A stretch of 64,000 nucleotides of DNA, taken from assembly GCA_036245805.1 (NCBI GenBank), contig BTRK01000003.1:15354464-15418463 (forward strand), read 5' to 3'. This DNA is from Pristionchus mayeri. Lineage: Eukaryota > Nematoda > Chromadorea > Rhabditida > Neodiplogasteridae. The notes under the pieces are model-generated. The model had not been told where the DNA came from, ran no database searches, and saw nothing but the letters and a program-made list of their open reading frames with translations. Every line of letters begins with the position of its first letter. Position 1 is the stretch's first letter. Position numbers and translations under genes: made by a program. Positions 48,901-58,703 of the stretch are shown here, piece by piece.

Positions 48901-51900
48901 GGTATAAATGGTAATACTATTCTAAGATTGTGAGAATTCCGGAGAGAACGAGGAATAGGGGCAATAAAGAGAAAAGGAGATGTATCAAGCAAACATCTTC
49001 TATGCATAACTGAGTGAAGGAACATAATATCTATGACAAATCTGCGTCGCTCAAGAGTGGTTAGATTGAGGTCAATGAGTCGTTGGCGATAAGAAACACT
49101 GGGAAGGTTGCAGCGCGCATATATTCGTCGAGTAAAATCGCGTTGGACTCTTTCAATAGCTTTTGTCAGATCAACACTATGAACGGGATTCCAAATAATG
49201 GAGCAATATTCAAGATTGGGTAATACATATTTATCCTGACGTCAGGCACAATGGTCCTGCAGGAGGGTGACTTCGGTGTGGATGGAATTGGGATCTTCGG
49301 TATCAGAGCGTCGTTAGGTCAATGGATGGGATCTTCTTTGGCTTCTCTGGTCAACTGTAGGGACGATCGTGACGGATCTCCGTTGAGCATCGAAGTAGAT
49401 CATCCTGCCGCCGAACACCTGACTTGCGCCGGTTAGGAACTCACAACGCAGACTTGAGCGAGGCTTTCTTGACGGTAGATCACTCGAGACGATGGGAATC
49501 CGTCCGTGCTCCTCCTCTTGAAGTGTACCAAGTAGGCGATACTCTCCGGGTTGCCCAAGCTGACGGGAGAGGATTCCCCAAACTAGGTCGGAAAAGAGCG
49601 GGGTCAGGGACGACCGCCCATCACGAGCGCTAGAATGGAGAATGGAGAATGGAGAATGGAGAATTTACATACATAGGTGGTAAATGATTTAATGTAAATA
49701 GAAGGGCAAGTGCTTCTAAATGATTTGAATACTAAGTTGGATATGGAACGGGCTTTGGAAATGAATTTGTTAATATGGTCAGAGAAGGATAAGGTTGGGG
49801 TAAAAAGAACTCCTAGATCTTTATCGAACATTTTCTTATCGGGAGGAGGGACGAGGGGAACATTATTAATAAAATATTTCCGTTTAGGATTGTGCGAACC
49901 AAAGTGCACAATAGTACATTTAGTCTCGGATAATCCTAGATTCCATAAGGAGGACCAAGATGAAACAGAATCTAAGGCCAGTTGCAAATCATTCGAAAAA
50001 GAGGGCACTTCGGTAAACAATTTTAAATCATCGGCATACACAGAGTATCTAATCGATTTGGGGAATGAGGAAGCAATATCATTAATAAATAGGATAAACA
50101 ATAGGGGACCCAGGCATGACCCTTGGGGAACACCTGACTTAACATGTGAGGGGGGTGAGAAAGAAGAATCAAGAAAAATTGACTGTGATCTGTCCGATAG
50201 ATACGCACTGAACCAGGAAACGAGGTGATTTGAAAGACCTAATTCCGACAATTTATGGAGCAATAATCGGTGGTCTATACTATCAAAGGCCTTACGAAAA
50301 TCTATGTATACAGTATCAAAAGCCGATTTTTTGTGAGCTATTCTCAGATAGTGTGCATAGGTGTCGGCTAAATTTGATGAGCTTGATCGGGAGTTTCTAA
50401 AGCCTGTCTGCTGGGGATCGAAGATATTATTGCTATCAAGAAACATGTAATTTCTCTGATGAGAATCTTTTCTAATACCTTACAAGTAGGGGAAGTAAGG
50501 GAAATTGGGCGAAAATCAGAAATAGAATTGCTACATTTCTTGGGAATAGGCTTAACCAAGGCTTGCTTCCACAGTAGTGGGACCTGTGATGTAAGGAGGG
50601 ACTTGTTGAAAATAATAGAGAGTGGTGTGAGGAGGGAATACTTACACTTAGTGAGCACAATACTAGGAATCCTATCTGGAGATACATTAATTTTAGGTAA
50701 AACGCTACGGAGAGCACAAAGAATATCTAAATGAGATACTGTAGGTATATCAAAAGTAAATTTAGGAGAAGGGGGGAGGGGAGAGTGTTGGGGTACGGAA
50801 AAGGCAGATGAAAAAAAAGAAGAGAAAGCGATACATTTCTCATCATTAGTTATAAGAACGTTGCCAGATGAGTCAACTAAGCCAGATGGGGTTGCTTTAG
50901 GAGCCTTAAGTCTATCGCTACAGAAATTATAGAAGGCCTTAGGGTTGGAGGAGGCAACAATTCTGCACTCCATGAAACAGTGATAATTATTTAAAGCAGT
51001 GTTAAATCTATCTGTCATTTTTAAACAAGCGAGACTATTGGGGGCGTTTCTAACTAGATTCTTACATTTGCCATAAAGAATTTTTAAATTACGGGGATAT
51101 CTAGACAAGAGAGACGGCTTTGATAGAGGAACATAATAGTCAAGCAAATCATTGATGAATTGGACATAATATTCATAAGCACAATTCGCATCAAGAGCAC
51201 TCATAGCAACTGTCCAATCGTGGGACAGAATAACACTATTAATAGAAAGCCAATCGGCATTTTTGTATAACCGTGATGGGGTTGGGGAATGAAGAGGAGG
51301 AGAGGGGATGCGGAGGTCAAAAACGAGGGAAAGGTGATCACTAAGTGGGACGGAAGGCGAAATATTACTAATAATGTCGAAGTTGCAAAAGACTAGGTCA
51401 AGAAAGTTTTGGAGTCGGGTAGGAAAACAAACAAACTGCTTTAAATAATGGTCGCATGCAAAATCTATAAGATCAGAAATGGTTGACGACGTCATACTGA
51501 TCCAATCTACTTGAGGATAATTAAAGTCACCAATTAAAATACAAGGAAATTGACTCGTCATAAGCGGAGTGATAAAATCTAGAAAAGAGGTGAATGCGGA
51601 TGGAGGGGATGACGGGGATCTATATACTGCAAAAATCCGGAGATTACGATACGGTAAAGAGGTACTGAAATTAAAATGGATATCAATTACGCATGCTTCA
51701 AGGAGGGAGGACGAAAAGGTGGATGTAATAACTGGGCAAGAGAGGAATGGGCAATTATTGCAACGCCGCCTCCGCGGCCAGAGTCCTCAGTAACTACTCT
51801 ATCACGACGGAAAGCTAAATAATCAGGGGAGCCGCCAATCAAATAAGCGTCAGTGTCAGAGTCAGTGAGCCAAGTCTCGGTGAGAACGATCAATCGATAT

Positions 51901-53780
51901 GCAAATGATGCTAAAACGAAAGATAACTGGGGCATTTTGCATCTAATAGAGCGAGAATTAGCATAGTACACGCTAACTACGCGAGGACTAGAATGACTAG
52001 GAAGGGGTGGAAGACTAAGTGAAAGAAGAGGAACTGGAGGGAGGGACAAAAGAGGGGTACCCTTGCTGCCTGCCTCTTAGCGTGTGGTTCCTCCTCCTCT
52101 CCGCTCCTTGTTCACGTAGTCGGCGGCGGGGGCACGAGTGGAGTTACGAGTGGCGTCCACGGCAGGGGAGGATGAGGCGCCAGTAGAGTCGGAGGTGTCT
52201 GAATGAATTCCATCGGCAGATCGGTTCTTGGGTCGCGCATCTTTGGGCATTCCATAGTTGGGAGGGAGATCACGGGGGGTACGGTAGCTGATGATAGTGT
52301 GGTCGCGGAGTCCGAAAGAGAGTTTTCCCGCAATCAGGTTGCGTCTCTTGACCTCCTCAAGCGCCTCACGCTCGAGTTTGAGTTGGTGCGGGGTAAGATC
52401 GCGCCTGATGAAGGAAGGAGCGGGAAGGGGAGTAGGTCTGCCTGGCTTCGCTCTAATCGTCGAGAGGAGGGAGTCACGAAGGGTTTTGCTAGGCAGTTCA
52501 ATCTTGAGAGGTCTGGATCCGGGCTCCTTATCCTTGGGGTGTCTGTGATGAGTGATCTTGCCATCCTCGAACGCCTTCTTCACTTCCGGATCGCCAGAGT
52601 AGAGCACGAGTGCCTCGACTAGCTGCTGGTCATTCTTGAGTGACTCGGCTGGGTCCTTGCTTTCACTGGCACCAAGGACGACTGCTCTCTTCTCCTTCTC
52701 CTCGTACTCTTCCTTGTCACTCATCGCCTGCGCACATCCCTCATACACTTGTCTTGCGACAGTGTCGATGGATTGAGCGAGAGAGGTGAGAGAGGGGAGA
52801 GTGGGGGTGGAGGAGGGGGAGAGCGATTTGAGAAGGGCGAGCATTTCCTTCTGTGTCTCCTTGATCTGGCTCATTTGGACTCCTAGCTCATCGACCTTCT
52901 TCGTGAGTGCAGTCACACTCTCCTGCCAGCCAGGCCTACTTGCGCTCCTGGCCTCAGGAGGGAGAGGAACCTTCCTAGGGGTGGGCTGACTCATAACGCG
53001 CGAGAGAGGGGTGGAAGCGTTGAAATCTGACCCACCTCGTCAAGTGGGTTCGACCACTTTCCGTCGGCTACCCACGATGCCGACTAGCGAAGACGAGGCG
53101 AATCGAATCCAGAAGGAAGACGAGAGAGAGAGGGGAGAGAATCGAGAGGCGAGGGCAATTTGCCTAATCCCGGAGCGAGGGGAGAGACGACCGCTCGGGA
53201 CGGGGACAAAGGACTCGTATGACAAAGGACCTTCAATACGAATAATCAGGCAACAAGGCACGTGCATAACTGATCCAAATGCGAACTCGCCTGAAAGCCG
53301 TATTGATCAGTCGAGTGCTTCCCCTCCTCTGCATTTTTGCATTCGTTCTCCATGAGATGTATATCACGGAAGGCAGGCATTTCAGCAACTCGTCTCCACT
53401 TGAAGGCATTGTAACCACAGAGTTTGAGAGAGGGGAATGCCTGCAGTCAGCACTTGTTGTAAATACAACAGTAAGGCAGTTCGACACTGGGGAATAAGAA
53501 TGCGGCTCACTTGTGCTTCGTACATGACACTGGTGTCCGTCTGCGACGGATATGAGAGGTACTTTGCTCCAATCAGGCCCCTTATGAAAAGGCCCACTAC
53601 CCTGAATCAATGGAAAGTAATAATATTTGTGGGGTAATCCAGACTAAAATTCTTTGTTTTCCTTACTCTTAGCTATTATTAAATTGTGCGACTCACATAA
53701 GAAGGAAGACGATGGACCAGAATACACGAACAGCTCGGTTGTCCGAGCACAAGGAAAGCACAACATAATGCGAAGCCACT
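42990..53780 (-). CDS. DEG/ENaC (degenerin) cation channel subunit, one exon split by a LINE
   Basis: Exons in transcript order, phases consistent: about 53780-53697, 53601-53511, 53440-53271, 48547-48410, 48314-48237, 48190-48148, 47922-47871, 47809-47703, 47587-47462, 47146-47080, 45690-45593, 45322-45245, 45174-44977, 44919-44885, 44827-44698, 44621-44406, 44333-44271, 44181-44146, 43398-43255, 43138-43127 and 43055-42990. Motifs: TM1 (RVFWSIVFLLMVVGLFIRG) then KYLSYPSQT; AFPSLKLCGYNAFKWR; CLFGGQPC; SGLRLTLTVN; YGSCRNED..CLLSCAQ; CSCAHPAYP; CMCQPACNSTKYSLTIS; TM2 (ADIGGQAGLWLGIS, the selectivity-filter region). Tail AWQQRRADEREAEEEIEED. Such subunits form trimeric Na+-permeable channels gated by force, acid or peptide. 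The cytoplasmic N-terminus is not convincingly found. About 250 residues separate the CxCxPxC motif from TM2, far more than usual. Expression depends on how the LINE-bearing exon is spliced. Confidence 0.88.
43459..43988. mobile_element. 530-bp foldback element in a degenerin intron
   Basis: Near-perfect arms of about 235 bases: CAGTCCGGTCAGATCCCTAC..GGGACTCCCCGGGAGTCCCC at the left and the complement at the right. The centre contains TACGGTAG. No target duplication is convincing. Confidence 0.85.
45756..46905. mobile_element. 1.1-kb foldback element in a degenerin intron
   Basis: Arms of roughly 450 bases: ATAACACACTATC..GGCACAGGCCGAAAATTCAT..GGTCGGCCTCAACGAGGGAA at the left and the inverted copy at the right (46660-46905). 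A direct repeat of about 35 bases beginning AATCAAGTTGTACACAATTT lies just outside on both sides (45713 and 46946). Confidence 0.8.
48551..53015 (-). mobile_element. near full-length CR1/jockey-group LINE inserted in a degenerin exon
   Basis: ORF1 (52994-52077, 305 aa) has a coiled-coil-like N-terminus and a basic C-terminal half. ORF2 follows in pieces: endonuclease (about 52049-50400: TETWLTDSD, GDFNYPQVDW, SDHLSLVFD) and reverse transcriptase (50446-48735: FRKAFDSIDHRLL, SGVPQGSCLGPLLFILFIND, YADD). Two or three frameshifts break ORF2 (near 51690 and 50440). The 3' end is a TTCAT tail (48562-48585). A perfect 14-bp target duplication AGCGTTGAAATCTG lies at 48537-48550 and 53016-53029. ORF1 starts only 21 bases from the 5' end, so a little 5' sequence may be missing. 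Confidence 0.9.
49230..49668 (+). mobile_element. 439-bp retroposed insert within the LINE
   Basis: It interrupts the reverse-transcriptase frame between codons reading ..TTYV and LPNLEYC.., with ATACATA duplicated on both sides (49223-49229 and 49669-49675). The right end is a (GGAGAAT)4 run (49638-49665), like the simple-repeat tail of a retroposon. No family recognised for the body; the frame at 49251-49436 is probably fortuitous. Confidence 0.7.
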
Positions 53781-53805
53781 TGCCTAACCACTTGCCTAAC
53801 CAATG

Positions 53806-54040
53806 CAGCGCCCCTACCGCCTGATCGGAGTCGATTTATACATTTTTCGGCTACCGTAGTTAATTTTTCAAAATCCGCGCCGCCGCGCGCGCGGATGCTG
53901 ATCGAAATTTTGGCGATACTCGTCGGCTTCCCTCGTCGAAGCCGACCTATTCGTGTAGTCAGTAGGAATTCGAATTTTCGGCCGGTGCCAATAATAAGTT
54001 GATTCTGTCAGATAGTGTGTTCTATATGAGTCGATAGCCA
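53806..54040. repeat. fragment of the 45.8-46.9 kb foldback family
   Basis: It matches one arm of the 45756-46905 element, from GCAGCGCCCCTACCGCC through CGCGCGCGCGGATGC and the GGCCG(G/T)GCC-type block to GATAGTGTGTT. It begins within about 25 bases of the first recognisable degenerin exon, where upstream exons are missing. Confidence 0.7.
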
Positions 54041-54670
54041 AGGCGTTGGAGAAAACGTTAGAGTAGCGGATTTTCAAATATCGACCTAGATTTAGCGTAG
54101 CATCAATTTCGGTAGAGCTCTATAAATAAAAAATGACCGAAAAACCACAAAAATTGGGTGAAATGATCGGTCTTTTCACTTCACTCAATAGAATACGTCC
54201 GCCGCGATATTGGATATTGTCATCAAATATGACAGGCTTTGCACAGAGGACGAAATTGAAATTTCAAAGCTGTTTTCGTTGTATCATTTGAATTTCCTTC
54301 CCTGGCTTCCCTTTGTGGGTTGTGTAACAGTGATTGTCATGATAAGAAAACTTACAATATTTATCAGACATCGACGCTACGCATTGACGCATTTAAATGT
54401 GACTGTGTCGTCAGTGAACACCTTATTCTTTTTTTTTTCTGTATCGTACCAGGAGCCGTACAATGCACGCTCAGGAATCTGAGCATGTCGCCCGCCAATA
54501 TAACGATACAGACGAGACACCTGAAAAGTTCAGCACTATGCATTATTAAATCTGAAACTGTTTTATTATTTAATGAGGCACTATGATATTAACTAGTTCG
54601 AAGGAACTAATAATTCACAGTATTAGACCATTTACATATAAACGTTTCATGAAAATATGTTGAAACTTAC
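54041..54670. other. unassigned spacer
   Basis: No exon or repeat is supported. It could contain a 3'-terminal exon of the minus-strand secreted-protein pseudogene or 5' exons of the degenerin. Confidence 0.4.
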
Positions 54671-57600
54671 GACGACCACGACAGGGGGCCCAGGAGACTC
54701 GTCCACAGTGTATTCGAGTGCGTATCCATCGGGGCAGGATAGCACGCATTCTTTCAATGATGGCTTTACTGCAAAATGCATTCTCAACGAACATCTTCAA
54801 ATGTCTTGCATTGTCTTACATTATGTTAGATGACATATAATTGTTGAAAATGTTGAAACAACGTCAAAATTATAGAACATTAAATCATGTGATTCTCCTC
54901 ACGTAACGAAATAATCGTCATTCCACAAAATGAATGTCATAGGTTCTAAACGGTTTTGGTAATTCATATTTGAGTGCCCCAAACTTTAGTGTGCATGGAT
55001 CAATCCGAATCGAAATTCGACACCTCTCTTTTTGAGTTGCTTTTAAACTGATTTCCGACAATGACTACAACAGTTTTTTCTATCTCTCAGCCATCTGTAA
55101 CCATTTGAGATTCTTCATGAACTTTTGAGAAAACTGATCATGTTTCTTTTAAATTCAAAGATACAGATATATCGATAGATCTCGCAACAAGTTGATCTGA
55201 CCTAGAGATCATTATTGCATCACCTCTCAACGTCTATTTGAGCGACCCCGAATCTAAAAAAAGCTACGGAAGTTCGTCCCCATTACGGACCTTGTGAGCC
55301 GGCGCTTATTTCTTCATTATCCTTATCACATCCCCAGCACCCAATCTGGTCTGCAAGAGGCACTCCTGGAATTGCGGAAACTCGAAACTTTCCACTCGAT
55401 TCGCACGTAGCACTCTCGATCTAAAATGAATATCAAATTTATACTTCCGGTTGCTGATACTGATAACTACCGATATAGCACCAATAAAGTCGACGTTTCC
55501 ATCCGGCTGAAACAGAGACTGACCAGTGGGACTTGTGTACGAGCAACCTTAAATGGCGCGATTAGGATAACAAGCGCATGTTTATTGATTTTTTTTGGTG
55601 CGCGTCATTGCTGTGAGAAAAATATGTTACTCCATCACGTATTGCATTCTGACATAAATCGCCCAATCGGTATATTTTCATAATCACATAGTTTTTTTTC
55701 CGCTCGGATGGTTACGTAGGATAAAACCTCGCCGCTTCTGATTGGCTGTTTTAAGGAAACTTTAATGATAGCGGGTAAATCGAAGGCATGCGTTAAGAAG
55801 GGCGTGTTATCGCAATCGTGACTGCAGGCTGTAATAAAAGAATGTGGCTGGAATAAATTATGTGGTCGATGCTATGTATTGTTTTGCCGATCATAAAATT
55901 GATTTGAATTGTAATTGGTGCAAGATGAAAGGTACAGTTATGTAATTGTAGTTATGTTATGAAGGGTACAGTTATCAAATCATGAAGTATGGAAGATATA
56001 GTTATGAAATCAGCTTTGAAAGTTATGAAGTAGAACAAAAAATAAATAATTGTTACATTCTCACGAGTAAAATTGACTGACGTTCTTTCTGGCACATGAC
56101 GAACTCGTAGGACGGGCCGCCTCCGGTCGCCGTCCACGAGCCATCCCGGTTGCACGTGATCACTTGTGTATCGATGTTACCCACGACGTTGCCATCCTTG
56201 TCCATTTCGACGAAATCGGTTCCTGGTTAGTTCACAATAGTCACACCAAACCGTTACAATCTTTCTGTATCATGTACCGCATCCCAAGAGGAATCATGTT
56301 AAACAGTCCCTTATTCATTAAAATACCTCGTGGACATGTACCGGTTGCACTTTCGATTTCGTTGTTCTGAACGTTGAGCGGGACGATTTCGCTCGACTCA
56401 ACACCTTCTACGAGCGCAGGACAGGTACTGGGACCGCATGCTAGAAATTTTCTTTTATTATTTCGCAGGGAAATTCTGAAAAAAATTGGCTTTTTTTAAT
56501 TATACGGTGGCGTTTTCACGATTTAATTCACGAGGTTGTTGCTTTTCCAACGATTATGCCATCTGGGATGAGCTTAAAGTTGAAAAAAAAGTGTTCTATA
56601 TTTTGGAAATGTCGAAAATATTGAGCGTTGAAAACTCACGCGATACGAAGCACATCACATACTTGGCAACTCCGGAAGCTCCCTTTAATGTTCCCATTTA
56701 GTGGATATTAAACTTTAAACAACTATTTAATTTTTAGTTTATATTAAAAGAGTGAACCGGGGAATGTTAAGTCGCTCATAGCAACAGCGCGGATATCGTA
56801 GATGCGACTCATCCGATCAGAAATCACCTTGTACGAAGTTCTAGAGATATATTCTAGAAACGTAAATGGCATACTATTTACATAAGCGCAAAGTTCACTG
56901 AAATCACAGGACCGTAACTGATTAAGTTGTGTTTCACTTCCTATTCTAAATACTCACATATTCCTTCTAGGGGTATCCGCTACAGTTTCCCACTGAGAGC
57001 ACAGAATTTTCGTGATGGGACTCCCTAATATTCATTGGAACACCGCTTTAATATTCAGAATACATAATCTACCAATCTATCGTAATCAAACTTGAACGTC
57101 GAAAATATTCAATTAACATTGCAAAATGTGTGAATACCTTCCACAATCCATCACCAGTACAATTGACTTCATTCTGGCCTTTAAGGTGAAAATCGGGACC
57201 GCCATTCTCTTTTAGTGCTACCAGTAAACTTGTGAATTAATGCCAGTCAATAATGAAATGTTAAGAAACAAAATGCAATAATACAACAAGGTAAAAGAAC
57301 ACTTGTAATTCTGCCTTTCCAATATTCAATGCTACTCACCACGTGAATCACACTTTCCAATGGCACATGCTTTATCTGGATCGGAATCTGTAACTATCAG
57401 TGGCGTGAAATCGGCAACCGATCTCGGGTAGCTACTCTTGCACACTTTTTTTGCCACAGGCTGAATAGAATCGGTAAATGCGGTGTTGATTAAATTTAGG
57501 CATTAGGTAATTTTATACCAGGAAAATTCAAATTGTATACCAAGAAAATTTCCATAATATTACAAATTGGCAACCAATGATCTTACACTTTGCGCAAGCG

Positions 57601-58243
57601 ACTTCTCCAGGTACTTCGCCGTCCACCGTCCACAGGCCATTCTTACAACGGAAAACCTAAAATCATTGCGTTAATTTTCGAAAATTGTTATGCAATTAGG
57701 GACATGATTTCATCTTTGTTTTGTATAAATAAGCGATATCATCCTAATTCAGTTACCTTTGAAGTAGTTAATTCTCCATCAACAGCCAAATTCGCATTGC
57801 CTGAGCACTTTCCCTCTGCACAACGACAATTATCAGCGGTCAGTACTAAAAAATAAACGATTACTCTTGGCAACTTTTAACTTTTAACGCTATCATATCC
57901 ATGGCCTACCACTCCTCAACGACAAGAGAGAAACCCACCATTGGGCACTATTGACCATTCTAGGTTGCACTCATATCCTCTTGCGGGACAGGCATTTGCG
58001 GAAGTAAATATGGGCTGAACTCATGAACGGCAAGCTGGAAAAAATACTTTCAAAGCTTTTTCAACTTGGTCAATCGCACATTTTGATCTCAATCAAACAG
58101 GAATCGAATTACGGATACGAACCTTGAGTTTCCTCGTCGATCTTCTTCTCATTCTCAATCTGCTCCCTTACGTCTTCACAGCTGCAATCGGCGTAGGTCA
58201 AGGACGGAAGAGTCGGGAGTAGAACCAGCAAGATTAGTATCCT
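54671..58243 (-). pseudogene. secreted Cys-rich multi-module protein, probably disabled
   Basis: Exons parallel those of the plus-strand neighbour: 58243-58123, 58034-57939, 57845-57757, 57656-57587, 57460-57340, 57208-57138, 57024-56994. Further exons are 56440-56327, 56222-56082, 55420-55291 and 54768-54671. The product would have a signal peptide (ILILLVLLPTLPSLTYA) then Cys-rich repeats (ACPARGYEC, FRCKNGLWTV, VNCTGDGLWK, ITCNRDGSWTATGGG). Three faults: the codon aligned with the start ATG is AGG (58243-58241), a Cys codon is TGA (58023-58021), and a run of seven A (57452-57446) shifts the frame by one. Exon 1 is 121 bases and exon 2 is 96 bases in both copies, so the comparison is firm. 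Assembly errors could mimic the last fault. The 55.3-kb exon frame is uncertain. Confidence 0.75.
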
Positions 58244-58703
58244 TCAGTGCAAAAATGAGATGTTCGGTATTATGTCTACCAAGAACAAGAACAAGGAAAC
58301 GACGAGTCGAAGCTCGAAGCAGTTTCCTCATGAAGCAAATATCATCGCGCGTAAAAAATATAACAATTATCGTATTTACCCTACTAAACGAAGTGAAGTT
58401 CGAAACCGTTTGCAGAATACACATAGGCATAGGGCATATTGCAAGTCGCATTAATCGAGCGAAAATCAAAGAAACAGATTGACTTTCTGGTTGGTTCTTT
58501 CCATCCCACTTTTAATCCCGCTGAAGTGCTTGATTCATTCCCAGCGCTCCATTGTTTTGACTGGCAAGTATCAAGTAGGGAGACGAGAGATAACGGGAAA
58601 TGAAGGTAGCGCGACTAACGGCTTCGACCGAATTCAATTAAATTGACTGATGTTGCATGCAGTATAAAACGACAGGCGGTTTGCCATTTGATACACTGTC
58701 AAG
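58244..58703. promoter_or_regulatory. shared 5' region of head-to-head paralogues
   Basis: 460 bases separate the two start positions. A TATA-like GTATAAAA lies at 58661-58668, about 40 bases upstream of the plus-strand ATG. No other motif is defined. Confidence 0.45.

Noticed and set aside
48421..52622. Plus-strand frames such as 48421-48933, 49710-50228 and 52203-52622
   Set aside because: They are antisense to the LINE frames and have no family motifs.
53287..53290. GC donor or GTTCGC donor after GFQ in the degenerin
   Set aside because: The donor CA|GTTATG at 53271 gives the only phase that matches the downstream exon and keeps ASSHLDQ coding.
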